A DNA stretch of 64,000 nt. Source: JACJXW01 sp964418125 (GTDB lineage Bacteria > Bacteroidota > Bacteroidia > Chitinophagales > Saprospiraceae). Made by a program: the position numbers and the translations under genes. This document shows, one piece after another, positions 33,990 to 43,220 of this stretch; position 1 is the first letter of the stretch, and each line of letters starts with the position of its first letter. The stretch is from NCBI GenBank assembly GCA_964418125.1, contig CAYQKY010000002.1, forward strand, positions 117,454-181,453, read 5' to 3'. The notes under the pieces were generated by a model. It was not told where the DNA came from and searched no databases. It saw nothing but the letters and a program-made list of their open reading frames with translations.

Positions 33990-34346
33990 ATGAATATCGA
34001 AGAATTTCGCGAGTACTGCCTTTCCAAGAAAGGTGTGGAAGAAGCCTTCCCCTTCGGAGAGGAAACGCTGGTCTTCAAAGTGATGGGCAAAATGTTTGCC
34101 CTTACGGGCCTGGACAGCGCCGAGTTTACCGTTAACCTGAAGTGTGATCCCGCCCGGGCCGTCGAACTGCGGGAACAGTATCCTGAAATCCGCCCTGGCT
34201 GGCATATGAACAAAAAACACTGGAATACAGTGGAATTCGAAACCGGATTGCCGGACGAACTCCTCTGTGAACTGGCCGATCATTCCTATGAGCTCGTAGT
34301 GAAGGGGTTGCCCAAAAAGCTACAGGTGGAACTGAGTAAACTCTAA
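33990..34346 (+). CDS. MmcQ/YjbR family protein
   Basis: 118 residues from the ATG at 33990; upstream open frame is not protein-like. Fits YjbR: 'EEFREYCLSKKGVEEAFPFG', 'LVFKVMGKMFALTGLDS', 'NLKCDPARAVELREQYP', 'GWHMNKKHWNTVEF'. It is a small double-wing DNA-binding-like (CyaY-like) fold of unknown function. A TACCTTTG box of Bacteroidota -7 type lies at 33961, 22 nt before the start. Confidence 0.9.
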   Translation: MNIEEFREYCLSKKGVEEAFPFGEETLVFKVMGKMFALTGLDSAEFTVNLKCDPARAVELREQYPEIRPGWHMNKKHWNTVEFETGLPDELLCELADHSYELVVKGLPKKLQVELSKL

Positions 34347-34399
34347 GAGCAATTTTTTCCTTATATTAAGTGGTTAGCGCTTTCTTAAAACCAGCAAAT

Positions 34400-34846
34400 A
34401 TGAAACCCTTACTTTTTATCACCCTCCTGTTTGCCATTCCCGCATTTACTCTTGCGCAGCGTACTACTGTAAAAGTGAACCCGGATGGAACTCACACCGT
34501 AATTCATCGGCAGGGAAATACTTCTATACAAGTAAATCCGGATGGCGCCCACACTGTAATCCACGATCATGGCAATACATCTACGAAGGCGAACCCGGAC
34601 GGCAGCCATGCCGTCATTCATCATAACGGAGAAACGGATGTACAGGTAAATCCAGATGGCACCCACACTATCATTCATCACAATGGCGACGCCGCTGTAC
34701 AGGTAAATCCGGACGGTACGCATACCATCATCCACCACCAGGGCAGCAGTGAAGGCAATCCGCTCAGATCCCCGAAGAGGCAGAAAGAAAAACTGCTTAG
34801 AAAAGAGGAGAAAGCAGTGAAAAAAGACAATGGCCGAGAGCAATAA
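34400..34846 (+). CDS. Secreted 'NPDGTHTxIH' repeat protein
   Basis: 148 residues from the ATG at 34400, whose signal peptide ends 'AFTLAQ'. The mature protein is five tandem 19-residue units of the type 'QVNPDGTHTIIHHNGDAAV', followed by a basic tail of about 35 residues. Each unit has a NPDGTH turn and one or two histidine pairs, so the protein may bind metal or polysaccharide; this is a guess. The DNA period is 57 bp. The next gene starts 17 nt before its stop codon in another frame. Confidence 0.7.
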   Translation: MKPLLFITLLFAIPAFTLAQRTTVKVNPDGTHTVIHRQGNTSIQVNPDGAHTVIHDHGNTSTKANPDGSHAVIHHNGETDVQVNPDGTHTIIHHNGDAAVQVNPDGTHTIIHHQGSSEGNPLRSPKRQKEKLLRKEEKAVKKDNGREQ

Positions 34847-35909
34847 CCATTTCGACTTTCTCCTCATCGGCCAGGGCCTGGCCGGTACTCTGCTGGCTTA
34901 CTTCCTGGAAAAGGCCGGTAAATCGGTGCACGTAGTGGATCAGTACGATAAACGGTCTGCTACCCAGGTGGCCGCCGGCATCATCAACCCTATCACCGGA
35001 CGGCGGTACGTAAAATCCTGGAGGGTAGATGAACTGATTCCCTTCGCGAAAGAGACTTACCTGGCCCTGGAAGCAAAACTTGGCATTTCACTGTACCATG
35101 AGCGCAATATCCTGCGCTCCCTCTTCAACAGCCGGGAAGAGAACGACTGGATGGCCCGGACAGGGGAGGAGGGGTATGGGAAATACATGCTCGATAGAGC
35201 AGGCCTGGAAGCGTACGCCGAAAAAACAGTCCCTGCCTACAGCTACGGAGAGGTACGGCATAGCGCCCAGGTGGATGTCGGCAAACTGGCCGATGCCTAC
35301 CGCATTCATCTGCGGGAGCACAATGCCATTACCGATGCGCCATTCGATTTTGAAAAGCTGGAAATGAAAAGTGATGGCGTCCGTTATGGAGAGCTGGAGG
35401 CCCAAACTGCCGTTTTCTGCGAGGGATACCGTGCCAAAGACAACCCTTTTTTCAACTACCTTCCTTTCGGCGGCGCCAAGGGCGAGGTGCTGATCGCCCG
35501 CATTCCGGAAGCCGGCTTTGAGAAGATACTCAAGCACCGCGTATTCATCGTCCCTCTGCAGGATGGCCTGTACTGGATCGGTTCTACCTACAACTGGAAG
35601 TATAAGGACGACAGCCCGACTGCTGAAGGCCGCGATTATCTGGAAGCCCGCTTGAAAGATATCCTGAAAATTCCCTTTGAGGTAGTGGAGCACCGTGCCG
35701 CCATCCGCCCTACAGTAAAAGACCGTCGCCCCTTCCTCGGGCGGCACCCGGAATTCCCCCGACTGGCTATCTTCAACGGGCTCGGTACCAAAGGCGCCTC
35801 CCTCGGCCCTTTCTGGGCCCGGCACATGGCTGATTTCCTCACAGAAAATGTTAAATTAGAGGAGGTGGTGGATATCGGGCGGTTTGAGAGTCAGCAGAGG
35901 AGTGTTTGA
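34830..35909 (+). CDS. FAD-dependent oxidoreductase (DAO family)
   Basis: 359 residues. Dinucleotide-binding motif 'DFLLIGQGLAGTLLAYFLEK' at 9-28, then 'SATQVAAGIINPITGRRYVKSW' region (about 43-64) typical of DAO enzymes resembling the oxidoreductase half of MnmC and glycine oxidases. The end has 'RPFLGRHPEFPRLAIFNGLG' and 'KGASLGPFWARHMADF'. Substrate is unknown. It overlaps the previous gene by 17 nt, so translation may be coupled. A long inverted repeat starts at its stop codon. Confidence 0.87.
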   Translation: MAESNNHFDFLLIGQGLAGTLLAYFLEKAGKSVHVVDQYDKRSATQVAAGIINPITGRRYVKSWRVDELIPFAKETYLALEAKLGISLYHERNILRSLFNSREENDWMARTGEEGYGKYMLDRAGLEAYAEKTVPAYSYGEVRHSAQVDVGKLADAYRIHLREHNAITDAPFDFEKLEMKSDGVRYGELEAQTAVFCEGYRAKDNPFFNYLPFGGAKGEVLIARIPEAGFEKILKHRVFIVPLQDGLYWIGSTYNWKYKDDSPTAEGRDYLEARLKDILKIPFEVVEHRAAIRPTVKDRRPFLGRHPEFPRLAIFNGLGTKGASLGPFWARHMADFLTENVKLEEVVDIGRFESQQRSV

Positions 35910-36002
35910 TGGTTTGATTACCGGCCCGTCTCTTGGAGCGGGCTAATATTGCCTGATCTCCAGGTGGCTGAGCGCCGGAACAATTAAACAATCAAACCAT
36001 CA
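35907..36002. repeat. Intergenic inverted repeat (GGTTTGATT words)
   Basis: Perfect 13-bp arms TGATGGTTTGATT (35907-35919) and complement (35990-36002), starting at the oxidoreductase stop codon. A second hairpin (GCCCG/CGGGC) is in the loop. Possible terminator-like structure. Downstream, 36003-36152 holds no gene. Confidence 0.6.
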
Positions 36003-36152
36003 CCCCCTTAAGCCGTCCTCCTACTGGATAAAAGGATATAATAAAAAAACACCTCCAAATATGTAATTCTCCCCTTCTCTGCATCGTATTATTGTGGGAA
36101 ACGCCGAACCTTTTCCGCAAAAGTGATTAATGTAGCTAACCAACTAACCATT

Positions 36153-39100
36153 ATGAACCGCATCCTTCCGATCTTGCTGCTGCTTATCCTGAGTTGCTCC
36201 ACAACACTGCTGGGCTTTCAAAATACAAGACAAATCAAAACCATGACAAAGCAGGACCCCTACGAGGCTGAATGGAAAACCATCGATTCGCTGGAAAACG
36301 AAGGGCTGCCGCGCTCAGCTCTTGAAAAGGTGAATACGCTGTATGAACGGGCCAGAAAGGACAATGAGCCCGCTCAGATCGTAAAAGCGATTATCTACCG
36401 CAATAAATACCAGAGCCAGCTGGAAGAAAGGGGCCTGGCGCAGGTGATACAGCGCATGGTGGAGGAAGCCGAAACCGCCGGCTTTCCTGTGCAGCCGATC
36501 CTCTATTCACTGACGGGCGAACTTTACCAACGGTATGCCGACCAGAATTACTGGCGCCTTGCCGATCGTACCAGTACCGTGGGGTCCCTGCCGGAGGACC
36601 TGGAAACCTGGAGCCTGGGCCAACTGCTCCGGGAAGCTTCCCGCTATTACCTGCGGTCAGTGGAAAATGAAAAAACGGTAGAAGTCCCGGTCACCGATTT
36701 TGATGCGATCACATATTCCTCTAAGGGGCCTGATAATACGGACGAACTCAGGCCTACTTTGTATGACTTCCTCGTATATCGCGCTCTTGAGCACTTCTCC
36801 AATGAGCGCTCTTACCTGACACAACCGGCTTACCGTTTTCAGGTCGATCAGGAAGAAGCGTTCGCTCCGGCGGAAGAGTTTGTAAAAGTAGAGTGGAATA
36901 CCCGGGATACGCTTTCCTATAAGTACCGGGCGCTGGAATTGTACCAGGATCTGATCGGCCGCCACCTGAAAGATGATTTGGAAGCGGCTCTGCTCGAAGC
37001 CGATCTTTCCCGCCTGAATTTCGTTCGCCAGAATTCCATCCTCAGCCAGAAGGATGAGCTGTACCTTAAGGCACTGGAGGCTTTGGAAGAACGTTTTTCC
37101 GGCCAGCCGCTGGTTGCTGAAGTATGGCATGCCATGGCCAGCCTATACGTTGAACAAGGCAATACCTACGTACCGGGAGAGGCCGAAGAACACAAGTGGA
37201 AGCTCAAAGCGGCGCTTGACATCTGTAACAATGCCCTCGAAAAATATCCCGAAACCTACGGGGCGCGCCGGTGCGGAGAACTCCGCAGCCAACTTCTGCG
37301 CAGGACGCTGGAGATTAAGATGGAGGAAGTGAACCTGCCCGGAAAACCTATGCTCGCCTCCGTATCATACCGAAATGCAGAGGAAAGTTTCTTCCGGGTT
37401 ATTAAAGTAGAGGAAAAAGAGCAATTCTCACTGGAAAACAACCGTCCGGAAGAACTGTTTCGCAAACTGGCCGCCCGCAGGCCTCTCAATGCCTGGAGCG
37501 TAAAATTGCCCGATGACGGCGACCTGCAGGAACACACCACCGAGGTGGCTGCCGAAGGCCTTCCGCTCGGATCCTACGCCCTCCTGATCGCCGATAATGC
37601 TGAGTTTTCCTTTACAGAACAGGCTGTAGGCTATCTGTTCATCACTGTTTCAGAGCTGAGCTACTTCAACCGGCGCAGCCCGGAAGGCGGTATCGAATTC
37701 CTGACCCTGCACCGCGAAACCGGTATGCCTCTGGAAGGCGTGCTGGCGGAATTCTTCACCAACCGGTACAACCAGGAGCAACGCCGGCAGGAAAGAGTGA
37801 AGATCGGGCAGTCAAAGAGCGACAAAGATGGCTTCATTCTGCCGGAGGTGCCGGAAAACTCCTACTTCCAGGTGCGCTTTTCCAAAGAGGGGGATGTGCT
37901 CTTCTTCCAGGATGGCTATTCCAGCTACCGAAGCTCGCGCCGCCCGTCTAAAAACCTGGCCACTCACTTTTTCCTGGATCGCGCCATTTACCGGCCGGGC
38001 CAGACGATCTATTTTAAAGCCATTGTGCTGGATAAGGATGAGCGGAATATCCCTTCCATTCTACCCAAACATCAATTCACGGTCACTTTCTTCGATGTCA
38101 ACGGCCAGGAGGTCGCCAAACAGGAACTCACGACCAATGAGTACGGTACGGCCAACGGCACTTTCACGGCGCCTCAGGGCGGCCTGCTGGGCCAGATGCG
38201 CCTGTTCTCCGATGCAGGCAACAGTTTCCAGTATTTTTCGGTCGAGGAATATAAGCGCCCGAAGTTTGAGGTTGTCATGGATCCCGCCGAAGGAAGCCCG
38301 GCCCTGGGCGATTCTGTAACCTTCAGCGGTAAAGCCATGGCCTTCGCCGGAAGCAGCATCGATAGGGCCGAGGTGCAGTACCGGGTGGTGCGCGAGGTGC
38401 GCTATCCGTGGTTTCCCTGGTGGCGCTACGGGGGGCGGGGCTTTCCGCGCTATGGGGAAAGCCAGGAGATCGCTAACGGAGTGCTCAACACGGCTGCCGA
38501 CGGTACCTTTGAATTCAATTTCCTGGCCCAGCCTGACCCCACCGTCGATAAGGAAAATAAACCGGAATTCGTCTTCACCGCTTACGTGGATGTGGTGGAT
38601 ATAACCGGCGAGACCCACTCCGCCAGCAAGAGCCTGAGCCTGGCCTATCTGGGGCTTAAGGCCGATGTTACGATCCCGGAGAGTATCGGCCGGGAAAAGG
38701 GGCTGATTCCGGTAGGGATTATCACCCAAAACCTGGACGGCGAACCACAGCCGTCGGAGGGAACCCTTACCATCAACCGCCTGGAAGCGCCAAAGCAGGT
38801 TTTTGTAGATCGCTACTGGGGAAAGCCGGACCGGCGCATCATCGATGAAAAGGCTTTTCGCAGAGATTTCCCCCATTTCGCCTATGAGAACGAAGAGGAG
38901 CCTGCCAACTGGCCAATAAAGGAAGAACTTCTCAACCAGCCCTTCAATACCGGCAGGGAGGATACCGTTTTCGTCAACATGTCCGGCTGGCCGGTAGGGC
39001 ATTACGTGCTGAACCTGGAAACAGAAGACGATAAGGGCAATACCGTCGAAGTAAAGAAATTCTTCCTGGTCTATGACGCTGGGGAGAAGGCATTCCCGGG

Positions 39101-42100
39101 GGGCGTGATCGCCTGGAAAAAGCAGCCGAAAACCGGCGGCTACCAGCCGGGAGAGGAGGCCTCCATCTTGCTGGCTACTTCCTCTGAGGAGCTCTACGTC
39201 CTCTACGAACTGGAGCGCCGCATGGAAGTGGCCGAGCGCTCCTGGCTGAAAGTGAAACCCTGGCAGTCCGTTACACATAAAATAATTGAAGAGGACAAGG
39301 GAAACATCTACGCTCAGTTCAGCTTCGTCAAATACAACCGCCCGTTCACCTGGGTAGAATCTATCGGCGTTCCCTGGAAGGATAAGGAGCTGAAGGTCGA
39401 ATACAACACCTTCCGGAACAAGCTGCATCCTGGTGATGAAGAAGCCTGGCAGATCAAGGTCAGCGGCCCGGGCAGCGAAAAGGTGGCGGCGGAAATGGTG
39501 GCCACCCTGTACGACGCCTCTCTGGACCAGTTCCGGCCTCACTCCTGGAATTTCAGCCCTTTCCCCTACAACTATCAGGCGCGGGGCTGGCAGAGCCGCC
39601 ACTTTAACAGCACCGGCAGTAATACCTTTTATTATTACCCTTCCTTCCCCGATGTGCCCGGCCGTACTTACCGCCAGATGAACTGGTTCAACTTCAATTT
39701 TTACGGCGGCGGCTATATGGGAGGCGCCGTCCGCTCCCGCGCCTATGAGCTCACAGCGGAAGCGCCAATGATGGCAGAACAGGCGGCCGGTTTTACCGCC
39801 AAATCGGAAGGGGAGGGCATGGCTCAAATGGCGGATTTCGCCGAAGCGATAGCTCCACCTCCTTCGGCGGAGCCTGATCCTACGGAGAGAACAGAAGCGC
39901 CTCCTGCCCCTCCGGTTCGGCGCAACCTGAAAGAGACCGTATTCTTCTTTCCCGAGCTGCGCACCGATGGGGAGGGCAATGTGATCATCCGCTTCAAAAT
40001 GAACGAGGCTCTTACGCGGTGGAAGTTCCTGGCCATGGCGCATACCAAAAGCCTGCAGTACGCCATTAGCGAGAACGAGGTGGTAACTCAAAAGGAACTC
40101 ATGGTGCTGCCCAACCCGCCGCGCTTTCTGCGGGAGGGCGATGAGATCGAATTTACCGCTAAGGTAAGTAACCTGACGGAAAATAAAATGGCGGGTACTG
40201 CCGAACTGATGCTCTTTGACGCCCTCACCATGCAGCCCATCGACGAACGCTTCGGCAATGAGAAAAATACCGTCTCCTTCGAAGCCGAAGGCGGGCAGTC
40301 GGCCCGCCTGGCCTGGAAGCTCCAGGTGCCACAGGGGGAGGTGCTGGTGGTTACCCACCGCGTTGTCGCCAGAGCCGGTAACTTCTCGGACGGGGAGGAA
40401 AGCGCCCTGCCCGTCCTGACTAACCGCACCCTGGTCACAGAAACGATGCCCATGCCGGTTAAAGGCAACCAAACGCGGGAGTTCAATTTCGAAGCTATGG
40501 CCAAGGCCGGGAAATCCAATACCCTTCTGCATCACAACTTCTCCCTGGAGGTCACTTCCAACCCGGCATGGTATGCGGTCAAGGCCCTGCCGTACCTGAT
40601 GGAATTCCCTTACGAATGTAGTGAGCAGATCTTAGCCCGCTACTACGCCAATTCTCTGGCGGCCTCGGTGGCCAACTCCAACCCGGCCATTGAACAGGTT
40701 TTCGAACAATGGAAAAATTCCGATGCCCTGGTCAGCGAACTGGAGAAGAACGAAGAGCTGAAAACCGCTCTGCTGGAGGAAACTCCCTGGGTCCGCCAGG
40801 CCCAGAGCGAAGCCGAACAGCGCAAGCGTATCGGGCTGCTCTTCGACCTCAACCGCATGGGCTATGAGCAGGATAAGGCCCTGTCGCAGCTGATCGAGCG
40901 CCAGTCAGGCGCCGGCGGCTTCTCCTGGTTCCCGGGAGGGCAGGACAGCTGGTATATCACCCAGTATATCCTGGAAGGTATGGGCCGCCTGCGCGCTCTC
41001 GGCGTGAATGACATTCAGCAGGGGTCCCGGGCCTGGAATATGGCGGAACGCGCTACCGGATATATCGACCGGGAACTTGCTGATCATTACGAGCAATTAT
41101 TGTACGAAGTCAAACAAGGGCGGGCAAAGCTGGAGGACGACCACCTGCACAGTATAGTGATCCACTACCTGTATACCCGCAGCTTGTTCCAGGATATACC
41201 GGTAGAGGGCAAGGCCGCAGAGGCCCAGGATTACTACCTCGGACAGGTGGATAAATACTGGCTCAATAAAGGCATTTACCAGGAGGGGTTGATGGCTATC
41301 GCCGCTCAGCGGCACGGGCAGAAGAGTACAGCAGAGCGAATTACCCGCTCCCTCCGCGAACGCGCTTTGTACAATGAGGAACTGGGCATGTACTGGAAAT
41401 ACAACACCGGGTTTTTCTGGTATGAAATGCCCATCGAAACGCATGCCCTGATGATAGAAGTTTTCTCCGAAGTGGCACAGGATGCGGAGGCCGTTGAACA
41501 ACTCAAGATCTGGCTGCTGAAGAACAAGCAAACCAATCACTGGAAGACAACTAAAGCCACCGCCAACGCCGTCTACGCCCTGCTCCGCTTTGGCGACAAC
41601 TGGCTGGAAAATACCCGCCTGGCGGAAGTGAGCTTCCCCAGAATGGATGAAGAAAGCTTCCAGCCGGAAGTGGTCGAGGCCCGCCGCTCGGCAGAAGCAG
41701 GCACCGGCTATTTCAAAGCCAGCTGGGACGGAGGGGAAGTCAGCTCCGATTTCAGCCGCATCAAGGTAACCAACCCCAATGAGAGTATCGCCTGGGGAGC
41801 CGCTTACTGGCAGTACTTTGAAGAGCTGGATAAGGTGGATGTCTTTAAAGAGACTCCTCTGAAGCTGGACAAACAGTTATTTAAAGAAGCGATAGGCGGC
41901 CGGGGGCCGCAACTGGAGGCCGTCACCGCAGACAACCCACTCGAACCCGGCGACAAACTGGTTGTCCGTATCGAGCTGCGGGTGGACCGCGACATGGAAT
42001 ACGTGCACCTCAAGGATATGCGCGCCAGCGGCCTGGAGCCCACCAACGTTCTCAGCCAATACAAATGGCAGGGCGGCCTGGGCTACTACGAAAGCACGCG

Positions 42101-42275
42101 CGACCTGGCCACTCACTTTTTCATCAGCTATCTGCCCAAAGGTACTTATGTCTTTGAATACCCGCTAAGGGTGGTGCACCGGGGAGATTTCTCCAACGGC
42201 CTGGCCAGTATTCAGTGCATGTACGCGCCGGAGTTTACCAGCCATTCGGAGGGGGTGAGGGTGGTGGTTGATTAG
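36153..42275 (+). CDS. Alpha-2-macroglobulin family protein
   Basis: About 2040 residues from the ATG at 36153, which starts a signal peptide with lipobox-like 'LLILSC' (Cys about 14); the GTG/ATG-less extension to 36123 is less likely. The first 450 residues are helical TPR-like. MG domains follow, with the MG2 signature 'DRAIYRPGQTIYFKAIV'. The A2M core has 'VFFFPELRTDGEGNVIIRFK' and the thioester motif CSEQ (Cys codon at 40617), followed by the terpenoid-cyclase-like toroid ('GAGGFSWFPGGQDSWYITQY'). A bait-like Pro/Ala/Glu-rich loop lies near 39830-39920. Bacterial A2Ms trap proteases at the cell surface or in the periplasm. Usually paired with PbpC, absent here. Confidence 0.93.
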   Translation: MNRILPILLLLILSCSTTLLGFQNTRQIKTMTKQDPYEAEWKTIDSLENEGLPRSALEKVNTLYERARKDNEPAQIVKAIIYRNKYQSQLEERGLAQVIQRMVEEAETAGFPVQPILYSLTGELYQRYADQNYWRLADRTSTVGSLPEDLETWSLGQLLREASRYYLRSVENEKTVEVPVTDFDAITYSSKGPDNTDELRPTLYDFLVYRALEHFSNERSYLTQPAYRFQVDQEEAFAPAEEFVKVEWNTRDTLSYKYRALELYQDLIGRHLKDDLEAALLEADLSRLNFVRQNSILSQKDELYLKALEALEERFSGQPLVAEVWHAMASLYVEQGNTYVPGEAEEHKWKLKAALDICNNALEKYPETYGARRCGELRSQLLRRTLEIKMEEVNLPGKPMLASVSYRNAEESFFRVIKVEEKEQFSLENNRPEELFRKLAARRPLNAWSVKLPDDGDLQEHTTEVAAEGLPLGSYALLIADNAEFSFTEQAVGYLFITVSELSYFNRRSPEGGIEFLTLHRETGMPLEGVLAEFFTNRYNQEQRRQERVKIGQSKSDKDGFILPEVPENSYFQVRFSKEGDVLFFQDGYSSYRSSRRPSKNLATHFFLDRAIYRPGQTIYFKAIVLDKDERNIPSILPKHQFTVTFFDVNGQEVAKQELTTNEYGTANGTFTAPQGGLLGQMRLFSDAGNSFQYFSVEEYKRPKFEVVMDPAEGSPALGDSVTFSGKAMAFAGSSIDRAEVQYRVVREVRYPWFPWWRYGGRGFPRYGESQEIANGVLNTAADGTFEFNFLAQPDPTVDKENKPEFVFTAYVDVVDITGETHSASKSLSLAYLGLKADVTIPESIGREKGLIPVGIITQNLDGEPQPSEGTLTINRLEAPKQVFVDRYWGKPDRRIIDEKAFRRDFPHFAYENEEEPANWPIKEELLNQPFNTGREDTVFVNMSGWPVGHYVLNLETEDDKGNTVEVKKFFLVYDAGEKAFPGGVIAWKKQPKTGGYQPGEEASILLATSSEELYVLYELERRMEVAERSWLKVKPWQSVTHKIIEEDKGNIYAQFSFVKYNRPFTWVESIGVPWKDKELKVEYNTFRNKLHPGDEEAWQIKVSGPGSEKVAAEMVATLYDASLDQFRPHSWNFSPFPYNYQARGWQSRHFNSTGSNTFYYYPSFPDVPGRTYRQMNWFNFNFYGGGYMGGAVRSRAYELTAEAPMMAEQAAGFTAKSEGEGMAQMADFAEAIAPPPSAEPDPTERTEAPPAPPVRRNLKETVFFFPELRTDGEGNVIIRFKMNEALTRWKFLAMAHTKSLQYAISENEVVTQKELMVLPNPPRFLREGDEIEFTAKVSNLTENKMAGTAELMLFDALTMQPIDERFGNEKNTVSFEAEGGQSARLAWKLQVPQGEVLVVTHRVVARAGNFSDGEESALPVLTNRTLVTETMPMPVKGNQTREFNFEAMAKAGKSNTLLHHNFSLEVTSNPAWYAVKALPYLMEFPYECSEQILARYYANSLAASVANSNPAIEQVFEQWKNSDALVSELEKNEELKTALLEETPWVRQAQSEAEQRKRIGLLFDLNRMGYEQDKALSQLIERQSGAGGFSWFPGGQDSWYITQYILEGMGRLRALGVNDIQQGSRAWNMAERATGYIDRELADHYEQLLYEVKQGRAKLEDDHLHSIVIHYLYTRSLFQDIPVEGKAAEAQDYYLGQVDKYWLNKGIYQEGLMAIAAQRHGQKSTAERITRSLRERALYNEELGMYWKYNTGFFWYEMPIETHALMIEVFSEVAQDAEAVEQLKIWLLKNKQTNHWKTTKATANAVYALLRFGDNWLENTRLAEVSFPRMDEESFQPEVVEARRSAEAGTGYFKASWDGGEVSSDFSRIKVTNPNESIAWGAAYWQYFEELDKVDVFKETPLKLDKQLFKEAIGGRGPQLEAVTADNPLEPGDKLVVRIELRVDRDMEYVHLKDMRASGLEPTNVLSQYKWQGGLGYYESTRDLATHFFISYLPKGTYVFEYPLRVVHRGDFSNGLASIQCMYAPEFTSHSEGVRVVVD

Positions 42276-42349
42276 TTGATTGGGTTGATTGGGGGGGCAG
42301 GCGCCCGGCTGATGGCAAAGGGTCCAGTCAACCAATTAACTAATCAACC
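42266..42349. repeat. Intergenic inverted repeat (GGTTGATT words)
   Basis: 18-bp arms with one wobble pair: GGTTGATTAGTTGATTGG (42266-42283) and complement (42332-42349), overlapping the A2M stop codon. Both arms are iterations of TTGATT. Probably a strong transcript-end hairpin. Confidence 0.65.
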
Positions 42350-42476
42350 CAATCAATCACTTAGTCGAAGAAAGCTTGCACAACCGGAATAATGCCGTTA
42401 ATATTGGGAAAATCTGATTACTGTGGAACCTAAGAGAATAATAGACTACGCTGCTAAAACGATAAAAGACAAGATC

Positions 42477-43157
42477 ATGAGCAACAATGAAAGTGAACGT
42501 GCCAAGCACGTCGATACCATCATCCGCAACCACGTCATCTGGTCGATGGGCGCAGGGCTGATCCCGGTTCTCATTGCCGATATCTTCGCGGTAAGTGCCC
42601 TGCAGCTGGATATGATCCGGCAGATGTGCAAGGTCTATGACGTCGACTTTTCAGAGACACAGGGCAAGGCCATCGTCACTTCCCTTACGAGCTCTACCTT
42701 GGCCAGGGTTACTGCCGGCAGCCTGGTGAAGATGTTGCCGGTAGTGGGGCCCATCATCGGCGGAGTGACGGTTTCGGTGTTTGCCGGAGCTTCCACCTAT
42801 GCTCTGGGGCAGGTCTTCAAACGCCACTTCGAATCCGGCGGCACCATTCTGGATTTTGACCCGGCCCGGCTGAAAAAGCTATACAAGGAGCAGTTCGAAA
42901 AGGGCAAAAAGGTGGCCGAGCAATTGCGCAAAGACGAAAAGGCGCGAAAGGAAGCCGAAGCCGAGAAGAAAGCGAAGGCTGAGGCCGAGGCAAAAGTGAA
43001 AGCGGCAGCGGAAAAAGCTCAGGCAGCCGCAACAGCGGTTGAGAAAGAAAGCGATATAATTCAGCGCCTGAAAGAACTGGGAGAACTGAGAGATAAAGGC
43101 GTCATCTCCGAAGATGAATTTCAGGAAATGAAGAAAAAACTGATCAGTGAGTTCTAG
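42477..43157 (+). CDS. DUF697 membrane protein with SHOCT tail
   Basis: 226 residues from the ATG at 42477 (a GTG at 42423 would add 18 residues). Residues 10-120 fit DUF697: 'IIRNHVIWSMGAGLIPVLIA', 'LDMIRQMCKVYDVDFSE', then the glycine-rich membrane stretch 'LPVVGPIIGGVTVSVFAGAS'. A long Lys/Ala/Glu coiled coil follows (140-190) and a SHOCT domain ends it ('IIQRLKELGELRDKGVISED'). Function unknown. Convergent with tsaD, with an inverted repeat between them. Confidence 0.85.
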   Translation: MSNNESERAKHVDTIIRNHVIWSMGAGLIPVLIADIFAVSALQLDMIRQMCKVYDVDFSETQGKAIVTSLTSSTLARVTAGSLVKMLPVVGPIIGGVTVSVFAGASTYALGQVFKRHFESGGTILDFDPARLKKLYKEQFEKGKKVAEQLRKDEKARKEAEAEKKAKAEAEAKVKAAAEKAQAAATAVEKESDIIQRLKELGELRDKGVISEDEFQEMKKKLISEF

Positions 43158-43161
43158 GGAA

Positions 43162-43220
43162 TAACTGACTGAGGGAATAAAGGAATGATTAGGGGGGGAA
43201 TTCATTCCCTCAGTCAGTTA
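43162..43220. repeat. Intergenic inverted repeat (TGACTGAGGGAAT)
   Basis: Perfect 17-bp arms TAACTGACTGAGGGAAT (43162-43178) and complement (43204-43220) between convergent genes, reaching into the last codons of tsaD. Likely a bidirectional terminator; no clear T-run. Confidence 0.65.

Noticed and set aside
38061..40535. 824-residue minus-strand frame opposite the A2M gene
   Set aside because: It is a GC-rich antisense shadow of a clearly coding A2M gene and has no protein family features.
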